Part shown: positions 23,340 through 35,145 of the stretch, in pieces
Position numbering within the stretch: the stretch's first letter is position 1
How the letters are laid out: each line of letters opens with the position of its first letter
From: Silene latifolia
Taxonomy: Eukaryota > Streptophyta > Magnoliopsida > Caryophyllales > Caryophyllaceae
NCBI RefSeq assembly: GCF_048544455.1
Contig: NC_133532.1
Span: 19,842,948-19,906,947 of the forward strand
Direction: 5' to 3'
DNA length: 64,000 nucleotides
Translations under genes and position numbers: made by a program
The notes under the pieces: model-generated
Told to the model about the DNA's origin: nothing
Database searches by the model: none
Seen by the model: the letters and a program-made list of their open reading frames with translations, nothing else

Positions 23340-24560
23340 CCTGTGAAGCAGAGGGTGAGAAACTCCTCGGCCGAAAAGGAAGATGCCATCAAGGCCGAGG
23401 TTGATAAGTTGTTAGATGCAGGCTTTATCATCCCTTGTACATACCCCGAATGGCTAGCTAATGTTGTAATGGTTAAAAAGTCATCGGGGGGGTGGAGGAT
23501 GTGTGTTGATTTTACGCAACTTAATAAAGCATGCCCGAAAGATTGCTACCCCTTGCCTCGGATAGATAGCTTAATAGACGCAACGGCAGGCTACACAATG
23601 CCGAGCACGCTCGACGCCTTTTCAGGATACCATCAGGTATTCATGGCAGAGGAAGACATGCCTAAATGCGCATTCATCACCATACACGGCACCTACATGT
23701 ACAAGATGATGCCGTTTGGTTTGAAAAACGCCGGCGCGACTTACACAAGACTGGTGGACAAAGTGTTCCAAAATAAAAAAGGGCGAAACATTGAGGCTTA
23801 CGTCGACGATGCTATTGTCAAGAGCAAGTCCGACGGCGAGCACCTAGCCGATTTACACGAGACATTTTGTTCACTAAGGAAATACAAGATGAAGCTTAAC
23901 CCTACAAAGTGCAACGGTGTCCGAGAGCAAATTCCTCGGCGTGCTTGTTAGCGCCGGGGAATTGATGCTAATCCGAGAGAAAGTCCAAGCAATTCTAGAC
24001 TGCCGGAGCCGAGGAATCGCAAAGAGGTTATGATCTTCGACCGGGAGGATGGCGGCCCTTGCCCGTTTTATCTCTCGGTCAGCCGACAAGAGCACCCCAT
24101 TCTTCAAAGTGCTAAAAGGGAATAAAGACTTGGCCGGGGAGGAACAGAGCACGGCTTTCAAACAACCGAAGGCCCATCGCAAACTCTCCCGACCGACCGT
24201 CCAGGCACCGACGGGGAAACGCTATATCTATATTTAGCAGTAACCTCGGCCACGGTCGGCGTAATCGTCGTCAAGAGAAGAAAACAAGCACAACAACCCA
24301 ATATACTTTATCGCCATACATTGTTGCCCGCCGAGAGAAACTACCCGCTGATTGAAAAAGCAGCCTTTGCCGTGGTTGTTGCCGCAAGGAAGTTGAAACC
24401 CTACTTCGACGCACATCCCATGACGGTCTTAACCGACCCGGTAGTTGGAAAAAGCATCGGAAAAATTCGAACAATCAGCAGACTTATCAAATGGGCGGTG
24501 GAGCTATCGGGCTTCGGCATTCAATACAAACCAAGGCCTTCGATAAAAGGGCGGCGTGCG
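23340..24560 (+). pseudogene. Tat element reverse transcriptase and RNase H (broken)
   Basis: The reverse transcriptase copies element RNA into DNA in cytoplasmic virus-like particles. The frame 23343-23951 shows the RT blocks in order: GFIIPCTYPEWLANVVMVKK, WRMCVDFTQLNKACPKD, LDAFSGYHQV, MPFGLKNAGATYTRLVD and the catalytic YVDDAIVKS. The frame ends at 23949-23951 inside the thumb. The RNase H part follows at 24321-24560 (ERNYPLIEKAAFAVVVAARKLKPYF, then SRLIKWAVELSGFGIQYKPR). The connection domain between about 23950 and 24320 is scrambled by frameshifts. The catalytic YVDD is intact, but the full protein cannot be made. Confidence 0.85.
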
Positions 24561-24609
24561 CTGCGGACTTCTTGGCCGAGTGCACGTATCGGAAGAATCG
24601 TGTCCCGGC

Positions 24610-24940
24610 ATGTGGGAGGTATATACCGATGGATCCTCCACAACGAACGGCTCAGGAGCCGGCATCCTTATCATCAGCCCAAACGGGGACGAGTTCGAGT
24701 ACGCTTTGAAATTTACCTTCTCGACCTCAAACAACGAATCCGAATATGAGGCAGTGATAACCGGAGTTGAGTTAGCGAGCCGTAGCACGGGCGTAACACA
24801 TCATTTTGAAAATGACTCTCTCTTGGTGACTAACCAATACGAAGGAGAGTACTGGCTCGGGACGATGGGATGGTAAGATACCTGGAAAAGGTAAAAGCCG
24901 AGACCTCAAAATTGAAGTCATTCAAAATGCGACACATCCC
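24610..24940 (+). pseudogene. Second (archaeal-like) RNase H of Tat element
   Basis: The frame at 24610 shows VYTDGSSTTNGSGAGILI, then FSTSNNESEYEAVITGVELA, then ENDSLLVTNQYEGEY. This is the Asp...Glu...Asp order of an RNase H fold, extra to the one fused to RT. This additional RNase H is known only in the Tat lineage of plant Ty3/gypsy elements and supports that classification. The frame is lost after 24876. Confidence 0.75.
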
Positions 24941-25229
24941 AGTCCGAGAACAACCGGCCGACGCTCTCTCAAAGTGGCAGTTCAACCATAAAGAATATCA
25001 CCGAACCGTCTTTGGTGGACATCGTGAACGCTAAAAGCATTGACGAAACCATCGGCATGGTGTGCGACGTGGAAACCGAGACGACATGGATGACTCCGAT
25101 AAAGGGGTATAAAGCGTCAAATGAATTACCAGGAGGACCGCAACCTCTCACAAAAGATAAAGAGGATCGCAAAGAAGGTACTTGGTATTCGAAGGAGAGT
25201 TATACAGAGGTCCGTGACAAGGCCACTCT

Positions 25230-26318
25230 GAAGTGTGTCGGTCCGGCCGATGCGAGCTAATACTGACAGAAATACACGAAGGCATCTGTGGTCATCACAT
25301 GGGGGCAAGAACACTAGCCCACAAAGCTCTCCGAGCCGGCTACTTCTGGCCCACCATGCTTGAAGATTCCAGAAACAAAACCAGAAAATGCAACAACTGT
25401 CAGATGCACGCTCCGGTGATACACGCACCTTCCCGAGACCGCGCAACAGTGCTTAATCCCCTTCCCTTTGCACAAAGTGGGGAATGGATCTACTAGGGCC
25501 ATTTCAACGGCATCCGAGGAAGAAAGTTCCTAATCGTCGCCGTCGACTACTTCACCAAATGGGTTGAGGCCGTGGCGTGCTGCGAAAAACTGCGGCGGCC
25601 GTAAGAAAGGTGATCTTGGGAAAATGTCATAACTCGTTTTGGGTTACCCCAAGTCATGGTGTTCGACCATGGCCGAGAATTTTGGAGTGACACAATAATG
25701 AGCTGGTTGGAAGAACTCGGCATCAAATTTGCATACTCCTCCGTCGCCACCCCCAGAGCAACGGACAGGCGGAGGCAGCCAATAAAACGATCCTCAACGG
25801 CTTGAAGAAGACAGTTGAAGACCTCAAGGGAAGATGGGCCGATGAGCTACCCGGCGTTCTATGGTCCCTCCGGACCACGGAGAAAGAAGCAACGGGGTAC
25901 AGTCCTTTTCACCTAGTCTACGGGTCCGAAGCAGTCCTGCCGATTGAAGCAACGGTGCCAACATTCAGAACGGCCACTTTTAACCCAGATGAAAACGAGG
26001 AAGGCCTAAGAACCTCCCTGGACCTGGTCGAAGAAAGCCGAGATACGGCACGCCTCAACTTAGCAGTATATCAGAGCCGAATGAAAAGGGCCTACAACCG
26101 AAGAGTCCACAAAAGGGACTTAAAAGTAGGAGATCCGGTCTAAGGAAGTCACCGCCACCAACAAAGGAAACATCCATGGCAAGTTGACGGCCAACTGGGA
26201 GGGTCCCTACAAGGTAGTTGAAGAAATGAGGCCGGGTACATACCGGCTGACGGACATGGGAGATGTACCTTTGATGAGCCATTGGAACACCGACAATCTC
26301 AGAAAATACTTTGTATAA
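25230..26318 (+). pseudogene. Tat element integrase (broken)
   Basis: The integrase inserts element cDNA into the host genome. The zinc-binding HHCC part is at 25260-25420 (EGICGHHMGARTLAHKALRAGYFWPTM ... CNNCQ). The catalytic core is split: VAVDYFTKWVEA near 25540, a FDHGREFWSD-type block near 25660-25690, and QAEAANKTILNGLKK near 25765-25810 (frame broken before it). The C-terminal part (25802-26143) has LWSLRTTEKEATGYSPFHLVYGSEAVLP. After another frameshift near 26143 it ends with SHWNTDNLRKYFV and a stop at 26316-26318. At least three frame breaks occur. Confidence 0.8.
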
Positions 26319-27140
26319 CAGCGGAGTTGCCCAAAACAATTGTTGGCACCCCAATGCATATTCATATCTAATGAGGAGTCATCCAAGTTTTTTCATCAAA
26401 GTGTTAATCCACCCCAATCAGAAGGCATACTAACATATGTACACACAGAGACAGAGCAAAACCTCGATCATCCCGGCCTTTAACGGGAGTGACGGGGGAC
26501 GAGCCGATATGCTAACATATGTTCAACGGCGGTCAAAACGTAAACTCCGTTGCCCCGGTAACTGGCCGGGAAGAGACGAGTGAAACGCGACTGCCCTCGG
26601 CAAATTAAGACCGAGCTTAAAGACGTTAAACACAGTTGAGATACGCATTCTAAACTGCCTCGGCTGAAGCCGAAGGTAAAAACGAAAAAGCGCTCAATTA
26701 ATTAACGCAACTGCCCTCGGCAAATTAAGACCGAGCTTAAAGACGTTAAACACAGTTGAGATACGCATTCTAAACTGCCTCGGCTGAAGCCAAAGGTAAA
26801 AACGAAAAGCGCTCAATTAATTAACGCCCGAAGACAAGTGAAGGGATAAACCAAATGCCTCGGCCCAGCCAGAGGCAAAGCAAGCAAAATTCTCATTAAG
26901 AAAAAGATAACGAGTTACAAGAAGGAGAAACACAGACGACGGCCGTCCCCTTTGGGATAAGCCAAGACTCTACCTACCAAGGTCTTACAAAAATACAAGG
27001 AAAAGTAAAGCAAAAGGTTTTGATTGGTTCTTTGAAGCGCCAAAAGGATGGCGGGGAGAAAAGGCTTAATAGTTGGCCCCCGAATAGTGAAGCTATCCGA
27101 GACGCCGGGTGAGCCCGGTGACGACCGCCCGTCTCCCTAT
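26319..27140 (+). other. Non-coding Tat region with 120-bp tandem duplication
   Basis: This is non-coding sequence after pol. Positions 26591-26710 and 26711-26829 are two head-to-tail copies of a 120-bp unit that differ by about one substitution and one base in an A run. The rest is Tat-type 3' sequence rich in CCTCGGC words. Confidence 0.75.
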
Positions 27141-27143
27141 GCC

Positions 27144-29676
27144 TCATTGCTTTGCCCTTACCGCCATCGCCGGCGTTACCCTCGGTGAGCGACTTAGATG
27201 CAACCGGGCGACCTTAGCATCCTCGGCTTTCTTGGCAGCCTTAGCATCCTCAGCTGCCTTATCCGCCGCAGCTTTCTTAGCAGCCTTAGCATCCTCAGCT
27301 GCCTTCAGTCTAGCGGACTCCTCCTTGGCCGCCCTCGTCTTCTCTGCAAGGGCCGCCTTTGCAGCGGTCGCCTCCTCCTCCTTCTTGGCCCTCGCATCCT
27401 CGGCAGCCTTATCCGCCGCAGCCTTCTCTTTAGCCTCGAGCCTATCGTCGAACAGCTCGTCAAATTTTGTCCACAGAAAGGAGCCATCCGGATAGACCTC
27501 ATCTATCACCTCCCTGAAAGCTTCTTCGGTCAGGTCCCTATACTGAGCACACATGCGAGGGAGAATCGTGCTTTGAAGTGTCTCAATATCCTTCTCCCTT
27601 TGGGCAAGGATAGCACTAGTCTCCCTATGCGACTCCGCTTGGAGCCGATACGCCCTTTTCGACTCCTCCCTTTGGGCGACAACAACGTCGTAGCCGCCCT
27701 TGTACCTGTCCCGTTCCTCCTTCAACTTGGCGGCGGCGCAGTAATCGGCGGCCTCTACCTTGGCCTTCTCGGCCGACGCTAGATTTCTCAATTTCCTCGA
27801 CCCGCGCTTGTGCGGCAAGGAGGTCAAGCTTAGCCTTCCCGGCCACCCCCTTTGCGGCAACAACATCGAGCCTCAGCTGCTCTATCAACGGTCCCGTCTC
27901 GGCCAAGGCCTTTTCTTGCTCCCTAATACGAGAGCCGGCCAGATCGGACCAAATCCCAATCCTCTTGCTCAGCCTTGTACCCTCCGCTGTGAGCTGGTCG
28001 TTGGATATCGACGCGAGCACGAGTCGGCATTTTTTCCCGCCGTCGCATAGGCCTCTTCTCAACTCGCTCGCTCGGTAATTGCGACGGATCGCGCGGTTGA
28101 TCTACAAAAATTCAACCAAAGAGTCCACGTCAACGTTCATGGACATACCGGAGAGCCGGTCATCAGGTATATCTAATGAGCCGGCTAAATCTGAGCCGCA
28201 AGTTAGACTGTCAGACGGAGGGCTTGCTCTTCTTGGCGGTTGACCCGTTTCCTCGGCGCCAAAGCATTAACATGAGCGACGGGAGCGAAGCATCGGTGGC
28301 ATGGGTAGATCTTTTCCTCTTACGCCTAAGCGGAGATCCTCAAAGATCGGAATCCTCTCCATCGACAATGTCAACGACCTCCACCTCTGGTGGAGGCGGA
28401 ACCGAGGTTGACACCGTCGCCGCCGTAGACTTGGCTTTCGGACCGGCGAGGCAAGGCGGCAGCCTACCTTGGCACGGGCCGCCGCCTCGTCCAAGCCCTT
28501 CAAGAGGTCGAGAGGCGACGGACGGCGGTCATGCACATCGACCTTCGGATTCTTCTCCTTAACGTTTCCGTCTTTGTCCAGCCCCATCTTCTCGAGGAGT
28601 TGCTCGGACGAACGGGACCAAAGTGCTCGTAAAAGAAACAAAGTAAAACTTAGACAAAGGGACATGTCAAGAAACAAACAACGAAAAACATTAAAGCAGA
28701 AATGGGCCTCACACCGACCCCACTCACCCCGTGCTAGGGCGGTATGAGGCCGACATAGCAAAGCGGCTCGTCCATCAAGATGACTTGCGTCGGGGGCAAC
28801 CAAACCTTCGGCGCCCCATCATCATCGACCTCGAAAAGCTTGAGTGCACGCTTCTCGTCCTCATTAAGATAGACATTCCGGCGTCCATCTTATTCTTGCC
28901 CTTGGGGATCATCTTCTCACGCTCCCCTTTGCTCTCGCACCGCAAGTTAACGTGGTCTTTGAAAAGACCGAGGCAACGGATAATCATCCGGGACCTCGAC
29001 ATACACCCACCGTTCCTTCCAGCCCTTGCAAGAGGTGAGCTTAGGCACGGTGAGATAGCTGGCTCGTCCGGACGCTATACCACCCCGCCACCTTGAACAT
29101 TCATTCGAAGAAAATGAATTCGGCGGAATAAGTTTACCGTTGGGATCACCCCCCTGGCGACACGACCCACACGAAGCGACTATAGTCCTAACGGCCAAAG
29201 GGTGAAGCCGCGCCGCCGCAACGTTCATCGCCCGAATTATGGTAGAGACGTACATATTGAGAGGAAACCAGGAGACCATACTCCAAGTGCCTCATATATA
29301 CGCCGATGTGACCGGGGAGGGCAATGGACGGTCGACCCTCTCCAGGGATGACAATGTTGTACCCCTTGCCAAAAAAGAAGTGCTCTTCGAAAAATTCGAG
29401 CGAGCAACGGGCGAGCCCATCGGTCCAAGCACGATTGGGGCCGATGGTACGAGTGCATCGTAATGATGCAAGACTGCCGCCCTCTCCGCACCGGAAGGAT
29501 TCCTTTCCTCATCATCAACATCATCTTCCCACTGCTCCAGAACTCGCGGTCAACCGGGGGAAGGAGACCTAGGGCCCCTCGACCTTAACGGAATTGCGGC
29601 CACCGCCTCCTCCTCATCAAAACGCGACGGGGAACCCCGGCGCACGACGGTCCGGGACCGGCATCGTAGAAGACAT
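27144..29676 (-). pseudogene. Antisense ORF region of the Tat element
   Basis: On the minus strand an ATG at 29676 starts a coding-like region that runs through several frames to 27144. The N-terminal part (29676-28950) includes an ARLHPLAVRTIVAS region and a KGWKERWVYVEVPDDYPLP motif. It resembles the plant putative gypsy-type transposon family (Transposase_28). The C-terminal half (27144-28062) is a long Ala/Lys/Glu coiled coil with KAAEDAKAAKK repeats. Extra antisense ORFs between pol and the 3' LTR are known in Tat/Retand-type elements. Their function is unknown. Frameshifts near 29240, 28950 and 28060 break it. A TATA box lies 186 bp upstream of the ATG. Confidence 0.6.
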
Positions 29677-29861
29677 GGTTCACAACAATTACTTACACAA
29701 AACAAAAAGTTGAAAAGGTTTTTCGGTTTACCTTGAAGAAAAGTGCTACGCCGACGTAAAAATTCAGAAGATCGGAAGAGAGGGAAAGACTTGGAATTTT
29801 GGAAAGAAGAAAATTTTTTAGAATGAGTGAAATTATTAACCAATTTCATTCATTGATCTGG

Positions 29862-29869
29862 TATTTATA
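29862..29869 (-). promoter_or_regulatory. TATA box for the antisense ORF
   Basis: The minus strand reads CCTATAAATACC here, 186 bp upstream of the antisense ATG at 29676, with a T/C-containing leader between. This is a good match to a plant TATA box and suggests the antisense ORF has its own promoter inside the element. Confidence 0.5.
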
Positions 29870-30348
29870 GGCAAAGGCCCATAAAGGAGGACCAATCAAA
29901 ACGCGACCCATAAAGCGTCGGCCAATCAACGAAGAGACACATGTCGGGCATGCGTACACGGAATGTCAATCGACGCAACAGTTGAATATCAATCAAAGCA
30001 ACAAGTAACAAGCGTCTTCAACACGCCCCTTCATATCCCTTAGCCTATTCATCTTCCTCAGCAAAACTCCTAAAGTATCTATTCTCCGCCGGCAACACGA
30101 CTAACCAAGCTAGGCAAAGACCGTGGGGCAATCAAAAATACACCGGCACCCTCAACCTTGGGTCCGCCGGCCAAAGAAGACCTTCTCTTCCACATTTTGA
30201 TGTCCATTACACATCCATGTGGAGGGGGATACTGATACGGCCTGTACGAAGTAAGCCGAGGAGAAAAAGCCGGGGCGTAAAAGGAAGACTTGCACGAGAA
30301 TATACACTCAAAGATACATCGGAGCCCCATACCACGGCATAGACTACA

Positions 30349-30362
30349 CGCTGGGGGCAAAT
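30349..30362 (+). other. Polypurine tract of Tat element
   Basis: The short purine-rich GCTGGGGGCAAAT lies immediately before the 3' LTR (TGATGGGG at 30363), the expected place for plus-strand priming. Confidence 0.55.
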
Positions 30363-30959
30363 TGATGGGGCATATTCGTGCCCGCCGACCAAGTCAACAT
30401 ATTGAACGAGGTCAAAGATATCCAAAGACAAGCCAATGACTTAGGCATCGGCCGATGCAGCCTTTCGCCTGCCCGACACGGGTCTCAAGATGGCAACCTA
30501 CCAGCCGGGGCACATACCCGCGTACTCATTTCCAAGAACCCTCGGCATGGAGTCAACCAGGCTCGCCGGCCTGCCATAGGTCCCTCGGCAGGGAGAAAAT
30601 CAGTCTTTCCACCTGCTATGCCACTTGGCCCACTTGGCCACTACGTGACAAAAGGTGAAAGTCTATAAATACTCCTCAATCCTCATTGAGGAAGGGATCC
30701 AAAACCTAACCTAAGAACCACTTAAATTGGTATTATCTCTCTCATCTCTCTACAATACACGTCATCAAGCAACATTCTACTTAATCACGATAAGTTCACT
30801 GACTTGAGCGTCGGAGTGAGTACGCTTGGCACAAAGCCAAGCCCTCAGTTTGCTCATTGTTGCAGAAGAGGCCGAGGAGAGCAGTCAAGGCTAGAAGAGG
30901 CATTATTCGACAAAGCTAGCGTGGTAAACAAACCTACTTCGGAATTCATACCCGGAACA
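30363..30959 (+). repeat. 3' LTR of Tat element
   Basis: The 597-bp LTR is nearly identical to 20168-20766 and has the same TATA box (TATAAATA at 30664-30671). It ends GGAACA and is followed by the TSD copy ACTTC. Confidence 0.9.
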
Positions 30960-32084
30960 ACTTCTTTTATAAAAGTTTACATTTTTGAATATTTTAAAAA
31001 TAATGAAAGGTTTTATATGAAGAAAAGAATATGTCAATGACATCTTTTAAAAGTTATTTCTCAAAATGGCAAAATATTTGATCATGACTTTTTGAAAGTA
31101 AAACTTGTTTCTTTCCTAAATTATTCTTTTAAAGTGTCTTCTTTTGATTGTCTAACTTGCCTTATAACTGAAATTAGGATGATCCAAAAGCTTATTTTCA
31201 TCCTTTACCTTTTGGAAAATTACTCTTTAGAGTGAAAACTTGGAAAGGTCAAATACACTTGTCTTGTACCAAAGGTTTGAACTTCAGAACCCTAGTTTTC
31301 CTCTCTATAAAAGGAGCACTCTTCCTCCTCATTTGTTAAGACTTTTTCCGAGAAAATAATATGCATTTGCAAAATCTTTTCAAGATTTTTAAGGTTTTGA
31401 TATGTTTGCAAAATCCTTCTAAGTCTGCAAGTGACAATAGTCTTTACTACTTTGCTTTAAGTATTGTACTCTCTTACCTATAATTGTTTGATCTTATAAG
31501 TTGTCCTCCTCAACTCTTTTTAGAATAAAATAGAGGAAACTTGATCTTGTAAACATTCTAAGTTAGAGTGTTGAGTTCTTAAATGGAGTAGTCTTTGAAT
31601 TCTTGTTGCAACCGGAGTAGGTTGTTGGTCCTTTTTATTGTAAGGGTTTTAAGTAGTCGGAGTAGATCACATAATTAAGCAATAAAAAGAAGATTGGACG
31701 TAGGCCTTTTAGAGTGTTGGGGAACCAATTCAAAAATTTCTTTGTTGATCTCTCGCTATTTTTATTTCTGCTGCAATTTTATTTACTTGTGCATTTTCTC
31801 GCTTTTTCTTACAACAGTCCTGAATACAGTTATATTCGCATAGTAGCTTTAATTTACTTCATCAGCTAAGAAGAACTAAGTAACAGTCACAACAACTCTT
31901 GTCATCAGCAACTCAATCAAACAACGAAAAACATTACTTAATCCTTCGTTTACTTAATGTATCTAGTTGCCTCTCACATTAACAATCAACTTACTTTAAA
32001 CAATAAATATTAAGTTTAATTTTTTAAAAATAGTACCTAATTCACCCCCTCTCCCTCTTAGGTACTTGGAATCCAAACTCTTCA

Positions 32085-32495
32085 TAGTGTCATGTACTCG
32101 GCTGAGTGTTCCTCTGCACTCGACCGAGTGCTAGTGACTAGACCAAGTAGTGACTAATAATACTCAACCGAGTATTGTGTAGACTCCCTTCTTTTGTGAT
32201 TTAATTATTTATCTTGTGTTTGGTTGGATGTACTGCTTCTATATGGTTGGTCTTCTTGTAAATTATCTTACATAATGGCTTCTTACTTAGCTATTACTTT
32301 GCCAATGTGATGTGTTTGTTGGAATCAAGTTTCATTGTCATTAACTAGCCTTGCATGATGGTTATATAAAATGGAGTATTGTATGCCATGATGTGTCTTA
32401 CGGTAGCATGGAATGCATATTTAATAAAAGGTTGGCGATAGATAAGAGATGAGAGCATGGAATCTTGTATATGCAAGTAAGTGTAGCAATATTAA
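32085..32495 (+). other. Continuation of ATHILA-type host sequence
   Basis: Non-coding sequence. 32098-32170 carries CTCGACCGAGTG-type motifs that continue those before 19960. No gene is seen. It ends at a Tekay-like LTR. Confidence 0.4.
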
Positions 32496-33279
32496 TGTAA
32501 CACCCCCACTTACCAAGGAGCCTTAACAAGATATTCCCTAGTAAGTAAGGGCGTCACCATCTTGGTTGCCTGAGGTAAAGAATATCAAATTTACAATAAA
32601 AGAACAATTAAAGCTTCATTAATGTAATTTCGTTAAACTGATACAAAATCCAAACCATACACTAGCTACAACGGAAAGTACAAAAGAACTAAAGTGAGAC
32701 TATCTGGACTAAGCGATCTCAACACCGACACACTCCCTCCATGGATACCTGCTAAGCTCTCAGCTATCAACACACCTGATAAGACTATCTGCTCGCCATT
32801 TACCGACAATATCAATGGATCACCGCGGACACACAATAAGAAACACAAGACACACACACACACACACATGGTCAGTCTTCTATACAATCAGTGACAAGCC
32901 TACAGTAAACAACCAATCCAAAACAAGCAAATCCTGTAACGATTATCAATCTCCAATTCCAAGAACAAGTGCCCGAACCGTAGCCCGGACACGACTACAC
33001 CCAACAGTTACTAGTCCTGCCAGATTACCCATCGCAACAGGTAACCCACTCCGCCAGTGGTAGAATGCAGCCACGCCACCTAAAGCCCCGCTCATCGTAG
33101 CGAGCGAACCCAAATCATTAATGTGCATATCCCCCTTGTGATGGGAGTCACAAGGAGCGAACATGGGGATGAAGACCATCTCCCGACAATGGCTTACAAA
33201 CAATACTAGCAATACCAATAAATACCAAAATACCACAACGATACTATCTCAAAAATAATCATAGAAACACCACACTAAC

Positions 33280-34696
33280 TGTGACACCCCCATACTCCAA
33301 GTGCCTTATCAGGACTACTTAGGTATAAGAACGTCACCATCTCGGTTACCCGAGGCAATGATAATCATAACACAATGAAGAAACATTATTTAAAAGTAAA
33401 ATGCGATTTAAGCGATTACATGTTCAAATCCCAAACTAATAACTGAAATACAATAATTCCAAAACTGTCTACTAACAAAACCGACACAACTAAAAGACAT
33501 TGTCTGACACAGCGGAAGACTCTTCTAACTGCCACGTGATGACTCATCCCAGCTAGCCCATATGCATCATATCAAACCTGCTCAATAACTGCTCACCATT
33601 CCCGAATTGATCACCACAGTTTTACAAAACAAACAACAGGGTCATTACTAATTAAATGATACAAACCAACATGAAGCAAATGCCAAACAACTCAATCAAC
33701 ACATCAATCCCCAGTCTCCATCATCAATCTCCACACAACTGACTACACATTAAAGTGTGTAGTCCTGCCAGAGTATCCATCACAACAGGTACTCCACACC
33801 GCCAGTGGGGGACCGCAGCCATACCCACCAAATCCCCTCTCATCAACCACTGAGCGAATAACCCAAGTTTCTTTAATGTGCACATCCCTCCTGTGGCGGG
33901 TTTCACAGGAGGCGAACCAAGGGCGTGAAGCCACTCCCGCAAGTGACTTCACTCAGCCAGGGACGCGCCCCGAATATCACAGACAGATATACAACAACAA
34001 TCAACAATATTAACCAATAACCGTCACAATCACCAGCAATATAATTAATCAACAATCACAATACAACCACCACACACATCATGTAATTAATACCGAGTAG
34101 GGGAACCCTACCTGGACAACAATCACGAATTAGACGATTTAAGCAGCTACTCAGAATCTCTCCTCAACAAAGCCTTCTCCTATACATACATACATACATA
34201 TAATTACTACCTTAACCACATAACCATAAAACCCCCAAATCCCCAAATTAGGGTTTAACCAACATTAACCAAATGCTATAAAAATGATATGTAGAACTTA
34301 CCCACGACGCAAGGATCACAACGGTATTAGGAATAATGAAAACCGACACCTCTAGCTCCGGGTTTTGCTAATAATGCGAAGGAATGATTCAACGTAACTT
34401 GAAATCTCTCTTGACTGTGATTTAGGTTTTGTAAACGTGTTTAAAGAAGATGACGGAACTTAATATATATTAATCCGCATTATTAACAAACCCGTGGCAA
34501 ATCACCCGATAGCCGACTTACTCGATCGAGTAAATCACTTACTCGATCGAGTGACCCTTACTCGATCGAGTTCCAAGCTTACTCGATCGAGTACCCTACA
34601 GGCAGACTACTGTTTTGCGTAAAAAATCCAACTTACTCGATAGAGTAAGCCCCCTTCGATAGAGTACCCTAAGACTCATAAAACCGTAGTATTACA
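33280..34696 (-). mobile_element. Tekay-like solo LTR (inner), TSD CTAAC
   Basis: The 1417-bp LTR starts TGTGACACCCCC and ends GTATTACA, with the direct repeat CTAAC at 33275-33279 and 34697-34701. It is nested in the outer LTR of similar type. The array at 34518-34668 has four exact ACTCGATCGAGT copies plus variants and lies about 45 bp upstream of a minus-strand TATA-like ATATATATT near 34473-34461. Confidence 0.85.
34518..34668. promoter_or_regulatory. ACTCGATCGAGT array, four exact copies
   Basis: Four exact ACTCGATCGAGT palindromes within 84 bp, then two CGATAGAG variants, lie in the U3 of the inner LTR. This is the clearest example of the motif in the window. Confidence 0.75.
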
Positions 34697-35145
34697 CTAA
34701 CTCACAATTTATCATATAGAAGAACTAAGTAGGAGAAACCCTACCTTTTAACGATTCTACGGTCACAAGCAATCGATAGCAATCAATATCAATCTTCTAT
34801 GAAACCGTTACCTACATACAGTAATCGCATATAATCACTATAAACTCCATTCAATACCCGTATCATAACAATTTCCCCCAAAACCCAAGATCTAGAGTTA
34901 GTCTCAAAAGAAAACTGATTAAACATCTTAGATTTAAAAACTTACGCAAAGATGTGTAAATGAAAATGAAGATTGAAACCGTAATCCGACCGCTATGAAT
35001 CTCTCACAAGGATGATTAAAGAGGGGTGAGAAAAAGTGTAGATGTTTTTTAGAATGTGTTTAGGTTAAAATGATGTTTATAAACGGATGAAATAAATTAT
35101 AAATCTCTTCTAATCACCTTATTAATCAAACCGCGGAAAACAACT

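Larger units (their letters stand above)
20168..30959 (+). mobile_element. Tat-lineage Ty3/gypsy element, full length, TSD ACTTC
   Basis: This 10,792-bp element is bounded by near-identical LTRs (20168-20766 and 30363-30959) and the direct repeat ACTTC (20163-20167 and 30960-30964). The order is LTR, PBS, gag, protease, reverse transcriptase-RNase H, second RNase H, integrase, a long 3' region with an antisense ORF, purine tract, LTR. The second (archaeal-like) RNase H before integrase and the antisense ORF after pol are known marks of the Tat lineage (Retand-, Ogre- and Tat-type elements). The coding frames are broken many times. It sits inside the copia-like LTR at 19960-32084. Confidence 0.9.
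19960..32084 (+). mobile_element. Copia-like solo LTR split by the Tat element
   Basis: The left part is 19960-20167 and the right part 30965-32084. Together they give about 1.33 kb. It starts TGTTGGGACC. The right part has a CTATAAAAGG TATA box (about 31304) and a CACCCCCTCTCCCTCTTAGG end, as in SIRE-like copia LTRs. The right boundary (TTCA at 32084) is approximate. Flanks GAGTG and TAGTG agree in four of five bases. No internal domain of this copia element is present. Confidence 0.55.

Noticed and set aside
27109-27782. Plus-strand Ala/Leu/Ser-rich ORFs
   Set aside because: They are the antisense shadow of the Ala/Lys/Glu coiled coil, which reads naturally on the minus strand.
28176-29096. 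Plus-strand ORFs after the Tat pol
   Set aside because: The minus-strand frames show family-like motifs (KGWKERWVYVEVPDDYPLP). The plus-strand frames show none.
32845-32870. (CA)n microsatellite as a feature of interest
   Set aside because: It is an ordinary short dinucleotide run within an LTR.
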